Numbered from the stretch's first letter, positions 24,336-33,816 are shown. The stretch: DNA of 64,000 nucleotides from Algoriphagus aestuariicola (GCF_017254835.1 NZ_JAFKCW010000006.1:62001-126000); one strand, 5' to 3'. The notes: generated by a model not told the origin, from the sequence alone. Program-made: numbers and translations.

Positions 24336-26273
24336 ATGAGATTTGCCGATTTTCCATTTTTGAGGTATCTGCCGTTCCTGGTTTTGGGCGTCCTGCTCTC
24401 CCAAGACAGTCCCTTGATTCCGGTGGCACCCTTGGCAAGCTTGATCGGGATTTTTTGGGTACTTTATGCCTATTTGATCTTTGCGAAAAGGAAGGTGTCA
24501 AAACTGGTTCCGGCCGCATTGGCCTATGGGATGCTATTTCTCTTGGGAGTGTTGCTTTCTGAAAACCAGAAAATTCGGAGGGGGGAGTCTGTGGATATAA
24601 AATTGGGCGAGTGTGACTTCTATCTTGCCAGAGTTGAAAAATACGATGTCCCCAAGCCAAACTCTCTGGAAAATCTAGTGGAAGTGATACAGATCAAGGA
24701 TAGCACGGGCTGGATTTCTTCCAAAGGAAAAGTGTTGGTCTATCACCGAGGTGCCGATCCCCTGATCCCTGGCCAGGTGATTTTGGTGAAAAAGTGCCCA
24801 GAGCCCATTCCCCCACCGCTTTTTCCCAACGAATTTGACTACAGCAGCTTCCTTGCCAGAAAAGACATCCATTTCCGACACTTTATTGGAAATGATTTTC
24901 GGATAGTGGACTCTACAGCGCAGGGAGCGCCTCGTTTTTGGTTGCAGCGGACTAGGAAGCAGCTGGCGGCAGTGATCGATGAGCTCGTGCCCAATCCTGA
25001 ATCGAGACAGATCGCCGTTGCTTTGCTACTGGGCCAAAAGGAAACGCTGGATCGGGAGATACGCGAAGCCTATGCCAAGACGGGGACGATGCATATCTTG
25101 GCGGTATCGGGATTGCATGTCGGGATTATCTATGCGATTCTACTTTTCCCTCTAAAGGGCATCCGTACAAAGGCCAGAAGCAGGAAGCTATATCTGATTT
25201 TAGTGATTCTTTTGATCTGGCTCTACGCGGTTTTGACGGGTTTTTCGCCCTCGGTGGTCCGGGCTGCGACCATGTTTTCGCTTTTGACAGCTGGGCAAAT
25301 GAGGGAACGAAAGCCCTCTTCCTGGAATATTCTCGCTTTCTCGGCCCTGATCATTATTTCAATGGATCCGGCAGTCATTTTCGAAGTGGGATTCCAACTT
25401 TCCTACCTAGCCGTAGCTGGGATTTTGCTCCTGCAGCCCATTATTTTGAAATGGTGGCTGCCGCCCAATAGGATCTTGGAATATTTTTGGCAGATCACTG
25501 CGGTGAGCTTGGCCGCCCAATTGGCGACCTTTCCACTATCAATTCTCTACTTCCATATTTTTCCGAGCTACTTCCTGATCGCCAATCTGGTCATCATTCC
25601 GCTCTCTTTTGTGGTGATGAATGCAGGGATCGTGATGCTTGCACTCAGTTGGGTCCCTTGGCTGGGAAAGGTGCTGGGGCTGTCGGTGAGTGGACTGATC
25701 TGGCTTCAAAACTGGTTCACACGGGTCGTCCAGGATTTGCCTGGTGGCAATCTCGAGCGCCTGACGATTACTTTTTGGGGGATGCTGCTGATATGGGTGT
25801 TGTTGTTTGTGTGGGCAAACTGGGAATGGGGCGATAGAAAGAGTTTGATCTATCTTGCGCTTGTGCTCTTTCTGCTGTGGTCCGGAGATCGCTTGATGCG
25901 GGAAGTGTCGCGCCCACCGGCTGAGCTGCTGGTATTTTCAGGGGAAAAAGGTGTCCTGTTGGACTTCAGGGCCGGCGGGCAGCACTTCTCCTGGAACGAA
26001 AATTTGCCGCCCGAACAGATCAGCTTTTCCATCGATCCCAATCGGATTGCGGCGCATCGTCCACAGCTTCCCGAGTCTGCACTGGCTGTGCGGGAAGGCA
26101 AGGTGCTTTCCTTTCCCCTGTTTGGCTACCAGTTTGAGGCGGGCAGAAACAAGTTTCTCTGGGGTGGGAGAAGGCCACTGCTAATCGAGCGGGTTTTGCC
26201 AGATGGATCTTGTGAGCCGCTTCCCATAGACTCCCTTATAGCAAACAATGGCGCTTTTCGGGTAGTTTTCTGA
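24336..26273 (+). CDS. ComEC/Rec2 family competence protein
   Basis: 645-aa inner-membrane protein with an N-terminal DUF4131 region (two TM helices, residues about 10-75) and the ComEC channel domain (about 230-510; MHILAVSGLHVGIIYAILL, LTGFSPSVVRAATMFSL, FEVGFQLSYLAVAGILLL). It moves single-stranded DNA into the cytoplasm during natural transformation. The C-terminal metallo-beta-lactamase domain of some ComEC proteins is absent, as is common in this phylum. It stands alone here without other competence genes. Confidence 0.92.
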   Translation: MRFADFPFLRYLPFLVLGVLLSQDSPLIPVAPLASLIGIFWVLYAYLIFAKRKVSKLVPAALAYGMLFLLGVLLSENQKIRRGESVDIKLGECDFYLARVEKYDVPKPNSLENLVEVIQIKDSTGWISSKGKVLVYHRGADPLIPGQVILVKKCPEPIPPPLFPNEFDYSSFLARKDIHFRHFIGNDFRIVDSTAQGAPRFWLQRTRKQLAAVIDELVPNPESRQIAVALLLGQKETLDREIREAYAKTGTMHILAVSGLHVGIIYAILLFPLKGIRTKARSRKLYLILVILLIWLYAVLTGFSPSVVRAATMFSLLTAGQMRERKPSSWNILAFSALIIISMDPAVIFEVGFQLSYLAVAGILLLQPIILKWWLPPNRILEYFWQITAVSLAAQLATFPLSILYFHIFPSYFLIANLVIIPLSFVVMNAGIVMLALSWVPWLGKVLGLSVSGLIWLQNWFTRVVQDLPGGNLERLTITFWGMLLIWVLLFVWANWEWGDRKSLIYLALVLFLLWSGDRLMREVSRPPAELLVFSGEKGVLLDFRAGGQHFSWNENLPPEQISFSIDPNRIAAHRPQLPESALAVREGKVLSFPLFGYQFEAGRNKFLWGGRRPLLIERVLPDGSCEPLPIDSLIANNGAFRVVF

Positions 26274-26334
26274 CGGCTTGCTTGGCGTTAGGTTTTTCTC
26301 CCTGTAATTTATCCTTTCGTAGCAAAAAGACCCC

Positions 26335-27111
26335 ATGCAGACTCCCGTCCTCACGCAAATAGAGAAACGAATCGGATTTGTCACCCTAAACCGCCCGGAC
26401 AAGCGCAATGCTTTAAATCCGGAAATGATCGAAGAATTGGCGAAGACATTTTCGGAATTTGAGCGCAACGGCGAGGTGAAGGTCGTGGTCGTGAGGGCTG
26501 AAGGCAAGGCCTTTTGTGCTGGGGCGGACCTGGCCTATTTGGAGAGATTGCAGCAAAATTCACTCGAGGAGAATTTGGAGGACAGTCATCGATTGAAGGC
26601 GCTTTTCTCGCAGATTTATGAATTTCCAAAGCCGGTGATCGCCCAAGTGCAGGGTCATGCCTTGGCTGGAGGCTGCGGCTTGGTAACGGTCTGTGATTTT
26701 GCATTTGCTGTGCCCGAAGCCAAATTTGGCTATACGGAGGCAAAGATTGGTTTTGTCCCCGCTTTGGTGTCCGTTTTTCTGGCCGAGCAGCTAAGCCAAG
26801 CCAGAGCCACGGAGCTACTGCTTTCCGCGGAAGTGATTTCGGCTGCCAAAGCTTTGGGACTTGGGCTGGTCACAGAAGTGGTGGCGTATGAAGCCCTTCA
26901 GGAAAGCGTTCGCGAATTTGCCATGAGACTGGTGGAGGGGAATTCTTCTTTTTCCATGCAGGAGACCAAGCGCCTGCTCCGAAGCCTGGGCAAAAAAGCT
27001 CGCGAAGAGGCTTTGAATTTGGCAGCCGATGCTAACGCAAAGACACGGAGCCACGCGGATTGCGTGAAGGGTGTGGCGGCTTTTTTGTCCAAAACCAAGC
27101 CCGACTGGTAA
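26335..27111 (+). CDS. Enoyl-CoA hydratase/isomerase family protein
   Basis: 258-aa crotonase-fold protein. The oxyanion-hole segments are AEGKAFCAGADLAYLERL (about residues 55-72) and HALAGGCGLVTVCDFAFA (about 104-121), followed by KFGYTEAKIGFVPALVSVFL with an acidic residue at a usual catalytic position. It most resembles methylglutaconyl-CoA or short-chain enoyl-CoA hydratases, acting in leucine or fatty-acid breakdown. The exact substrate cannot be assigned. Immediately upstream of recQ. Confidence 0.88.
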   Translation: MQTPVLTQIEKRIGFVTLNRPDKRNALNPEMIEELAKTFSEFERNGEVKVVVVRAEGKAFCAGADLAYLERLQQNSLEENLEDSHRLKALFSQIYEFPKPVIAQVQGHALAGGCGLVTVCDFAFAVPEAKFGYTEAKIGFVPALVSVFLAEQLSQARATELLLSAEVISAAKALGLGLVTEVVAYEALQESVREFAMRLVEGNSSFSMQETKRLLRSLGKKAREEALNLAADANAKTRSHADCVKGVAAFLSKTKPDW

Positions 27112-27112
27112 A

Positions 27113-29035
27113 TTGGAAAATCATCTCCACTATATTCTGAGTGAAGTTTTTGGACTGGAGGATTTTCGTCCCGTCCAGAAGCAAGTCATAGACTCCGTCA
27201 TGGAGGGAAAAGACACATTGGCGCTTTTGCCTACAGGCGGTGGTAAAAGCCTTTGCTACCAAATCCCTGGTTTGGCGAAGGAGGGGATCTGTCTGGTCGT
27301 GTCCCCGCTCATCGCGTTGATGAAAGACCAGGTGGACAATCTCAAAGCCAAGGGGGTAAAGGCGGCGGCCATCTATTCGGGCATGAGCTATCGAGAGATA
27401 GACACGACTCTGGACAATTGCATCTACGGGGATTTCAAATTCCTCTACGTTTCTCCGGAGCGGCTCAAGCAGGAGCTCTTCATCGAGCGGTTTCGGCAGA
27501 TGAACATTAACCTGATCGCGGTAGATGAGGCGCATTGCATCTCGCAATGGGGTTATGATTTCCGACCGCCCTATCTGGAGATTGCCGCTATCCGGCCTTT
27601 TCATCCCCGAGTAAGTGTATTGGCACTCACCGCCTCAGCTACGCCGAAAGTATGTGCCGATATCATTGCAAAGCTCGAGATGAAAGCCCATCGGGAATTT
27701 CACCAGAGCTTTGCCCGAAAAAACCTGAGCTACAGCGTACGCTTGGTGGAGAATAAACTTGAAAAAGGCATCGAGATTCTCAACAGCATTCCCGGCACGG
27801 CCATTTGGTACGTGAGAAACCGGCAGGCTACCCAGCAGATCGCCAAGGCGCTCTCGCAACTGGGGATCTCCGCCGCTGCCTACCATGCGGGTTTGTCAAA
27901 TGCCGACCGCGCTGATCGACAGGAGGCTTGGAAGTCCGATCGCGTGCGGGTGATGGTCAGCACCAATGCGTTTGGAATGGGAATCGACAAGCCGGATGTA
28001 CGGGTGGTGATCCACAGCGATCTCCCCGAAAACCTTGAAAACTACTATCAGGAGGCAGGCCGGGCTGGTCGGGACGGAAGAAAAGCGTTTGCAGTTCTTC
28101 TCGCCAATGAGCAGGATTTTGAGCAGCTCAGTACAAGGGCCGAGCTGGTCTACCCGCCGTTGGACTATCTGAAGAGAGTCTACCAATGCCTAGCAAACTA
28201 CTATCAACTGGCTGTCGGAAGTAACATGCTGAGCAGCTTTGACTTTGACATTTCGGATTTTTGCCAGACCTATGGACTGCAGGTCTTGGATACGTTCTAT
28301 GCGCTCAAGGTATTGGCGGAAGAGGGATTTGTCGAGGTCAACGAGAGCTTTTTTTCCCCGTCCCGGGTGCACTTCCAAGTTGATCCCAGCAGACTTTACG
28401 AAGTGCAGATCGCTTACGCCAAGCTCGATCCCGTGGTCAAGATGCTATTGCGGACCTATGGAGGCAATCTTTTCTCGGAGTTTATCCGAATCCAGGAGGG
28501 CAAGCTTGCCAAGTCCCTTTCGATGAAAGAATCTGAGCTGGTAAAGGCTCTCCTCGATTTGCAGAAGCTGGAGGTGATGGACTACGATCAGCGCAAAGAC
28601 AAGCCCCAGCTGACATTCCTGACTCCTCGATATGATGCTGGCAAACTACCCTTCAATCTTCCCCGGATTGCGGCTCGCAAGAAACTAACCCTCGAAAATG
28701 CAAAGAGCATGGTTGCCTATACCAGCCAGTCTAAACTCTGCCGCACGCAGTTTATCCAGGAATACTTTGGGGAAAAGACCGATGAGGTATGCGGAATTTG
28801 CGATGTCTGTATAGAAGCCAAGAAAAAACTGGCTCCCCAAAGCCAAGAGGATCGGCTGAAGCAAAAGATTCTGGAAACTTTGGCCGAATCAGATGGGTTA
28901 ACAGAGCAGGACTTGTTTTCGACACTCAAAAAGCCAAGATCCAACGCTAATCTCACCTTGCTTCGCCGGTTAATAGAAGAGAATCAGATCATCAAATCTT
29001 CCAGCGACGGCATTTTGACACTATCCAATGGGTAA
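27113..29035 (+). CDS. recQ: RecQ family ATP-dependent DNA helicase
   Basis: 640-aa RecQ helicase. A TTG start at 27113 (LENHLHYILSEVFGLEDFRP) lies 1 nt after the hydratase stop; the ATG at 27071 inside the hydratase is in frame but less likely. Motifs: LPTGGGKSLCYQIP (I), VDEAHCISQWGYDFRPPY (II with aromatic-rich loop), ALTASATPKV (III), STNAFGMGIDKPDVR (V), YQEAGRAGRDG (VI). The zinc-binding cysteines are in CRTQFIQEYFGEK and CGICDVC. After a winged-helix domain the protein ends in a short helical tail without an HRDC domain. Unwinds DNA in recombination and repair. Confidence 0.93.
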   Translation: MENHLHYILSEVFGLEDFRPVQKQVIDSVMEGKDTLALLPTGGGKSLCYQIPGLAKEGICLVVSPLIALMKDQVDNLKAKGVKAAAIYSGMSYREIDTTLDNCIYGDFKFLYVSPERLKQELFIERFRQMNINLIAVDEAHCISQWGYDFRPPYLEIAAIRPFHPRVSVLALTASATPKVCADIIAKLEMKAHREFHQSFARKNLSYSVRLVENKLEKGIEILNSIPGTAIWYVRNRQATQQIAKALSQLGISAAAYHAGLSNADRADRQEAWKSDRVRVMVSTNAFGMGIDKPDVRVVIHSDLPENLENYYQEAGRAGRDGRKAFAVLLANEQDFEQLSTRAELVYPPLDYLKRVYQCLANYYQLAVGSNMLSSFDFDISDFCQTYGLQVLDTFYALKVLAEEGFVEVNESFFSPSRVHFQVDPSRLYEVQIAYAKLDPVVKMLLRTYGGNLFSEFIRIQEGKLAKSLSMKESELVKALLDLQKLEVMDYDQRKDKPQLTFLTPRYDAGKLPFNLPRIAARKKLTLENAKSMVAYTSQSKLCRTQFIQEYFGEKTDEVCGICDVCIEAKKKLAPQSQEDRLKQKILETLAESDGLTEQDLFSTLKKPRSNANLTLLRRLIEENQIIKSSSDGILTLSNG

Positions 29036-29630
29036 CTTCTTTGACGATTTCTTGAAGAACATCTTTGGATCTCCGGAAAAGGCTCCGATGAAGGTCAGGG
29101 AGAACTTTGTGATCAAGGAATCTGAACGAAATGACCTAGTGGATTGGATGGGATCCGAAAACTGCGAGTTTTTTTTCGCTTTGGTTTATAAAAACTACCA
29201 TTTCAAGCGGACGGGCATCAATGACAATCCCCAGGTTCATGTATTTGATTCTCCCTATGCCAACGGGTTTGCGGTCGCGTATCAGCCGCCCTTTGACCAA
29301 AAATCATTTTCCCGGCTTTTTTTGGCTTTTAGCCAAAGGATTCTAGCTTTGGGTTATGAGCAGGTGAGCTTGGATCGGAAATTCGAAGAAATCAACGACC
29401 AGGTGAAGGTGAGCGAGAAATTTTATTTTAAACCTCCCCTTCAACTTCCGGCCGAAGGAGAGTTGATTTCTCAGCTATACGGAAATGTGGCGTTGGAGAA
29501 AGTGAGTGTTGACAATAAGCCCAGTTTTATCAAATTGCTGGCGACGGTATATTCCGATCGTCTATACCAAGATGCCAAACCATTCGACCAGTTGATGGAT
29601 CGAATCTTTGAAAAACATTCAGATGGATAG
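29028..29630 (+). CDS. Hypothetical protein in the recQ operon
   Basis: 200-aa soluble protein, no signal peptide or membrane segment. I do not recognise a family. It has mixed alpha/beta character with many aromatic residues (ENCEFFFALVYKNYHFKR, ANGFAVAYQPPFDQKSF) and an acidic C-terminal helix. It overlaps recQ by 8 nt and the following NUDIX gene also by 8 nt, so it is part of the same transcript. Confidence 0.8.
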   Translation: MGNFFDDFLKNIFGSPEKAPMKVRENFVIKESERNDLVDWMGSENCEFFFALVYKNYHFKRTGINDNPQVHVFDSPYANGFAVAYQPPFDQKSFSRLFLAFSQRILALGYEQVSLDRKFEEINDQVKVSEKFYFKPPLQLPAEGELISQLYGNVALEKVSVDNKPSFIKLLATVYSDRLYQDAKPFDQLMDRIFEKHSDG

Positions 29631-30174
29631 AATCAAGCTTAGAAACCAACTCGGAAAATACCGGACTCCCTACGAGGAGGAAGCGGCATTTATCGCTGAT
29701 TTTGCGGAGCTCACCGCTGATCCTCTTGCCTACAAGCGGGAGCGGCTAGAGGGACACTTTACCGCATCTTCCTGGATCGTCAACCATGAGCGGACCCATA
29801 CTCTCCTGACGCTGCACCGTAAGCTGGGGAGATGGCTACAGCTTGGAGGACATGCCGATGGCAATGAAAACCTCATGGAGGTGGCCTTGCAGGAAGCGAG
29901 CGAAGAGAGCGGTCTCACCTCTTTGCGCTTGGTCGATCTGACCATATTCGATATCGACAAACATATCATTCCCGAGCGGCCACATGTGCCTCAGCACTTT
30001 CATTTTGACGTGAGATACTTGCTGGAGGCTGACATCAACGAACCCCTTCAGATGAGCGACGAGAGCATCTCTCTGGCATGGATCGCTTTTGATTCTGTCG
30101 TCGATATGATCGGATACAACCCATCTATCCTTAGGATGCTCGAGAAGACCAGCAAATCAGAAATACTCCTTTGA
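29623..30174 (+). CDS. NUDIX hydrolase
   Basis: 183-aa NUDIX protein, starting MDRIKLRNQLGKYRTPYEEE at 29623 (an earlier ATG at 29608 is possible). The NUDIX box is GHADGNENLMEVALQEASEE followed by SGL, with Gln in place of the usual Arg of REUxEE, so activity may be retained but atypical. The N-terminal extension before the box (about 65 residues) is typical of the Bacteroidota group annotated as NUDIX with unknown substrate. Overlaps both neighbours. Confidence 0.9.
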   Translation: MDRIKLRNQLGKYRTPYEEEAAFIADFAELTADPLAYKRERLEGHFTASSWIVNHERTHTLLTLHRKLGRWLQLGGHADGNENLMEVALQEASEESGLTSLRLVDLTIFDIDKHIIPERPHVPQHFHFDVRYLLEADINEPLQMSDESISLAWIAFDSVVDMIGYNPSILRMLEKTSKSEILL

Positions 30175-30608
30175 AAACAAGCCTGAATCCAGCGGATTTA
30201 AAAAACGCCTTTCCCTTTTCCACTCCTATACAGATTAGATTTTCAGACATCGACGGTTACCTGCATGTCAACAACGGAGTGTACTTCAACTATTTCGAGC
30301 ATGGTAGGGCGGTGTTCCTATACGAAGTCTGCGACTGGGATGTGATGGCCGTCGGCACTGTGGTGGGCAGGATAGAGATAGACTACCTTCGCCCCATACA
30401 CTTGGAGGACCGGGTTCAGGTATTTGTGAAGTGCAGCCGGATCGGCAATTCCTCTTTTGACCTGGAGCAGATTTTGGTGGGGCAAGACAAAAATGGAGTT
30501 GAACATGCATATGCCAAGTGCCGCTGTGTGATGGTCGCCGTTGACATGAAGACGATGAAGCCGGTGCCGGTACCTGAGGAGTACAGATTGAAGTTGGCTG
30601 CGGGCTAA
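30171..30608 (+). CDS. Acyl-CoA thioesterase (4HBT hotdog fold)
   Basis: 145-aa hotdog thioesterase of the YbgC/4HBT type: IRFSDIDGYLHVNNGVYFNY with the catalytic Asp (FSDID) and HVNN motif, then the central helix FEHGRAVFLYEVC and strand RIEIDYLRPIHLEDRVQV. The TTG start at 30171 overlaps the NUDIX stop in TTGA. Hydrolyses acyl-CoA thioesters; the chain preference is unknown. Last gene of the recQ transcript. Confidence 0.9.
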   Translation: MKTSLNPADLKNAFPFSTPIQIRFSDIDGYLHVNNGVYFNYFEHGRAVFLYEVCDWDVMAVGTVVGRIEIDYLRPIHLEDRVQVFVKCSRIGNSSFDLEQILVGQDKNGVEHAYAKCRCVMVAVDMKTMKPVPVPEEYRLKLAAG

Positions 30609-30621
30609 GCCGTAAATTCCC

Positions 30622-30629
30622 TATCTTTG
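30622..30629 (+). promoter_or_regulatory. -7 box upstream of leader element copy B
   Basis: TATCTTTG matches TAnnTTTG exactly. Transcription would start near 30636, at the head of the leader element. Confidence 0.5.
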
Positions 30630-30644
30630 CCGAAAATTTACCCC

Positions 30645-30735
30645 GTGAAATCGACACTACGGGAATGCCATGCGGAAGAATAGGCCTCTACCATGCGAGA
30701 TTCCATGTGGCCGAAAAAACGATCTTAAACACATG
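30645..30735 (+). promoter_or_regulatory. Structured leader element, copy B (TPR lipoprotein)
   Basis: Shares GTGAAATCGA at its start and ATGCGAGATTCCAT/GTGGCC further on with copy A. P3: CATGTG (30704-30709) pairs with CACATG (30730-30735), which contains the lipoprotein start codon. GGAA (30674-30677) may pair with TTCC (30701-30704). I could not find a convincing P1 stem, so this copy is more diverged. Its spacing from TCGA to ATTCC (54 nt) matches the other copies. Confidence 0.6.
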
Positions 30736-31443
30736 AAAAAACTTTGGATCTTGGGTTTGCTGGCGGCGAGTCTATTCGCATGCATGCCAAATGAGGAAGA
30801 ATTGCTGAAGGCAGGAATTGGAAAAATGGATGCTCAGGCTTGGCCTGAAGCTGTGGCGCTTTTTGATCAGCTGCTGGAAATAAATCCCGAAAACACCCAA
30901 GCACTCAATGCCAAAGGCGTGGCGCTTTTTCAGCAGGGAAAAATAGAAGAGGCTATTCCGGCCTTCGATGCGGCCATTCTCGCGGACTCCTCGAGCTATA
31001 AGCCTTGGTTTAACAGGGGCAATGCTAAGATGGAGCAGGAAAAATATAAGGAGGCATTGGCTGACTTCAATATGGCGACAGCACTTGATCCCTCCCAATC
31101 CGATATCTTTTTTAACCGTGGCACGGCGCTACTGAACATGGAAGAGTATGAGGATGCGTTGCTGGATTTTCAGACCGTGCTACAAGCTACACCCAATCAA
31201 GCGGAGGCTCATTTTCGCAAGGCGAAAGCCGAACTCGGCATGAATGACCCCATGCACGGAATGGAGTCATTAACCAATACGGTGAATCTCGATCCCAAAA
31301 ACGCCGAGGCCTACTATCTGCTTGGCGTGACGCGGATGAGTGCTTTGGGGCAAAAGGGCGAAGGTTGCGCAGACCTGAAAATGGCCTTGTCTCTAGGCTA
31401 TTCGGAGGCGGAAACTTGGATCAAGGATTTCTGCGAAAACTAA
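30733..31443 (+). CDS. TPR-repeat lipoprotein
   Basis: 236-aa lipoprotein: a signal peptide with lipobox LFAC (Cys17), then about six tetratricopeptide repeats (for example AWPEAVALFDQLLEINPENT, YKPWFNRGNAKMEQEKYKEA, DIFFNRGTALLNMEEYEDAL). The ATG at 30733 is chosen because it starts the signal peptide; the 21-codon extension to 30670 is leader element. TPR lipoproteins act as protein-interaction scaffolds in the envelope; partners are unknown. Ends 1 nt before the tsaC-like gene. Confidence 0.9.
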   Translation: MKKLWILGLLAASLFACMPNEEELLKAGIGKMDAQAWPEAVALFDQLLEINPENTQALNAKGVALFQQGKIEEAIPAFDAAILADSSSYKPWFNRGNAKMEQEKYKEALADFNMATALDPSQSDIFFNRGTALLNMEEYEDALLDFQTVLQATPNQAEAHFRKAKAELGMNDPMHGMESLTNTVNLDPKNAEAYYLLGVTRMSALGQKGEGCADLKMALSLGYSEAETWIKDFCEN

Positions 31444-31444
31444 G

Positions 31445-32407
31445 ATGGCGCTGATCGGCAAAGACATCTCATCGGCAAAAACCTTCTTGGAAAAAGGAGA
31501 ACTCGTGGGAATTCCTACCGAGACAGTCTATGGGCTTGCCGGAAATGCGCTCGATCCAGAGGCGGTTGCCTTGATTTTTGAGACCAAAAACCGCCCGGGC
31601 TTTGACCCATTGATTCTTCATACTTCGTCGACGGACAAGGTTGCGGACTTTATTACTTCCTTTCCTGAGGCTTTGAAAACTTTGGCGGGGCATTTTTGGC
31701 CTGGGCCTTTGACTTTGTTGCTGCCTAGAAAGGAAATTGTCCCCGATCTCGTGACTTCTGGGCTAGATCGTGTGGCGGTACGCGTGCCCAATCACCTGCT
31801 CACCTTGGCTTTGCTCGAGGCACTTCCATTTCCTCTGGCCGCGCCCAGTGCAAATCCTTTTGGGTACATCAGCCCGACCCGTCCTTCCCATGTAGAGGAT
31901 CAGCTCGGTGAAAAGATTCCCTACATCTTGGATGGTGGGCCGTGTACGGTGGGATTGGAAAGTACAATCGTGGGCTTGGAAGATGGCGAAGTCGTGGTGT
32001 ATCGCCTCGGAGGCCTTGAGATTTCGGAAATAGAGAGGCTTGTTGGACCCGTTCGGATCAAAGACCACAGCTCCAGCAACCCTGCCGCTCCTGGTCAATT
32101 GGAGAGCCATTATGCGCCACGAAAGCCCTTTGTATTGGGAGATCTGAAGCAAATGATCGAAGGGAAGAAAGCCAAAGGTCTTGACTTTGCGGTGTTAAGC
32201 TTTTCCGAGACTTTTGACGGATTAGAGAGAGACAGACAAATCGCGCTCAGCCCCGACAGAAACCTCCATGAAGCCGCGAAGAATCTCTTTGCAGCCATGC
32301 GTCAGCTGGACGAAAGTCCTGCCACCGTGATCTTGGCGGAACTAATGCCCGAGATCGGTTTGGGCAAGGCCATCAACGATCGATTGCGAAGAGCAGCTGC
32401 GAAGTGA
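31445..32407 (+). CDS. L-threonylcarbamoyladenylate synthase (Sua5/TsaC)
   Basis: 320-aa enzyme making threonylcarbamoyl-AMP for the t6A37 modification of ANN-decoding tRNAs. The YrdC domain spans about residues 1-200: GELVGIPTETVYGLAGNALD, IFETKNRPGFDPLILH, FWPGPLTLLLPR, RVAVRVPNH, PLAAPSANPFGYISPT and GLESTIVGL. The extra C-terminal region, after APGQLESHYAPRKPF, is the Sua5 domain, so this is the long form. Read-through from the TPR gene is likely. Confidence 0.92.
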   Translation: MALIGKDISSAKTFLEKGELVGIPTETVYGLAGNALDPEAVALIFETKNRPGFDPLILHTSSTDKVADFITSFPEALKTLAGHFWPGPLTLLLPRKEIVPDLVTSGLDRVAVRVPNHLLTLALLEALPFPLAAPSANPFGYISPTRPSHVEDQLGEKIPYILDGGPCTVGLESTIVGLEDGEVVVYRLGGLEISEIERLVGPVRIKDHSSSNPAAPGQLESHYAPRKPFVLGDLKQMIEGKKAKGLDFAVLSFSETFDGLERDRQIALSPDRNLHEAAKNLFAAMRQLDESPATVILAELMPEIGLGKAINDRLRRAAAK

Positions 32408-32414
32408 TTCTGGA

Positions 32415-32500
32415 TTTTTGATTTGCGATTTATGCGTGGAGCGGTTCAGGCTGAGCGGAGTCGAAGTTTCAAAACGTTAAGCTACGTTTTTGATTTGCGA
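32415..32500. repeat. Extragenic repeat before pgk (14-bp direct repeats and TGAGCGGAGTCGAAG core)
   Basis: TTTTTGATTTGCGA occurs exactly at 32415-32428 and 32487-32500. Between them lies GGTTCAGGCTGAGCGGAG followed by TCGAAG (32443-32466), which resembles a short extragenic sequence I recall as common in Bacteroidota genomes. The 209-nt gap has no gene. Confidence 0.55.
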
Positions 32501-32616
32501 GTAGCTATCGGGTCATCTGAATCTTCCAATTTTAAAATCTTTCAATTTTCCAATCTCAAAGGTTAACTTGAGGCTCTTTTTAACAGAAGCCAATCAAAAT
32601 CTATTAAACCATTTCT

Positions 32617-33816
32617 ATGAGTTCAACCGTGAAAAATGTGGATAGCCTGAATTTTGCAGGCAAAAAGGCCCTGATCCGAGTGGATTTCAACGTGCCTTTG
32701 GATGAGAATTTCAATGTCACTGATGATACCCGTATCCAAGCAGCCGTCCCTACGATCAAGAAAATTCTCGGCGAAGGCGGTTCTGCCATCCTGATGTCGC
32801 ACCTTGGCCGTCCGAAAGGAGGCCCTGAGGACAAATATTCCCTAAAACATATCATCCCGGCAGTAGAAGCTGCACTTGGGACCAAAATCAAATTTGCGGC
32901 TGACTGCATCGGTACAGAAGCGGCAGAATTGGCGTCTGGATTGGGCGCTGGCGAAGTGCTCTTGCTGGAAAACCTGAGGTTTTACAAGGAAGAAGAAAAA
33001 GGTGATGTGGACTTTGCTGGAAAGCTAGCCAAGCTCGGCGACATCTATGTCAACGACGCCTTTGGTACCGCTCACCGTGCCCACGCATCCACGGCAGTGA
33101 TTGCGCAGTTTTTCAAAGACAAAGTCGCTGGATACCTCATGGAATCCGAGCTGACCAACGCTGACAAAGTTCTCGGCAATCCTGAGCGTCCCTATACTGC
33201 AATCATGGGCGGAGCGAAAATCGCCGACAAAATCCTGATCATAGAGCGACTGCTTGAGAAGGTGGACAACCTGATCATTGGCGGTGGCATGTCCTATACC
33301 TTTGCCAAGGCACAGGGTGGATCTATAGGCACCTCGCTTTTGGAAGCGGACAAGCTTGATTTTGTACTAGAGCTCATGGAAAAGGCCAAAGCGAAAGGAG
33401 TGAACCTCATTCTTCCCGTGGATACGGTGATCGCAGACGCGTTTTCCAACGATGCCAATCAAAACATAGCCAAAAGAGGCGAGATTCCCGACAACTGGAT
33501 GGGTCTGGATATCGGACCCGAGTCTCGCGAGCTCTTTGGGAAGGTGATTTTGGAGTCTAAGACCATCCTTTGGAACGGACCGATGGGGGTGTTTGAGATG
33601 GATTCATTTGACAAGGGGACCAAAGCTGTGGCGGAATATGTGGCACAGGCGACCAAGGCTGGGGCATATTCCCTGATCGGTGGGGGTGATTCAGCCGCCG
33701 CGGTCAACAAGTTTGGCTACTCCGACCAAGTGTCTTATGTCTCCACCGGCGGAGGTGCTTTGCTCGAACATATGGAAGGAAAGGTCCTGCCGGGTGTTGC
33801 TGCTTTAGCGGAGTAA
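32617..33816 (+). CDS. pgk: Phosphoglycerate kinase
   Basis: 399-aa glycolytic enzyme transferring phosphate between 1,3-bisphosphoglycerate and ADP in the cytoplasm. The signature is [20 protein letters not shown]. Substrate-binding arginines are in HLGRPKGG and [12 protein letters not shown]. Other blocks: [30 protein letters not shown], and the ATP-site loop [17 protein letters not shown] followed by [14 protein letters not shown]. Full length, single gene with its own terminator. Confidence 0.98.
   Translation: MSSTVKNVDSLNFAGKKALIRVDFNVPLDENFNVTDDTRIQAAVPTIKKILGEGGSAILMSHLGRPKGGPEDKYSLKHIIPAVEAALGTKIKFAADCIGTEAAELASGLGAGEVLLLENLRFYKEEEKGDVDFAGKLAKLGDIYVNDAFGTAHRAHASTAVIAQFFKDKVAGYLMESELTNADKVLGNPERPYTAIMGGAKIADKILIIERLLEKVDNLIIGGGMSYTFAKAQGGSIGTSLLEADKLDFVLELMEKAKAKGVNLILPVDTVIADAFSNDANQNIAKRGEIPDNWMGLDIGPESRELFGKVILESKTILWNGPMGVFEMDSFDKGTKAVAEYVAQATKAGAYSLIGGGDSAAAVNKFGYSDQVSYVSTGGGALLEHMEGKVLPGVAALAE

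Noticed and set aside
30670-30732. N-terminal extension of the TPR lipoprotein
   Set aside because: It would precede the lipoprotein signal peptide and is made of leader element copy B.
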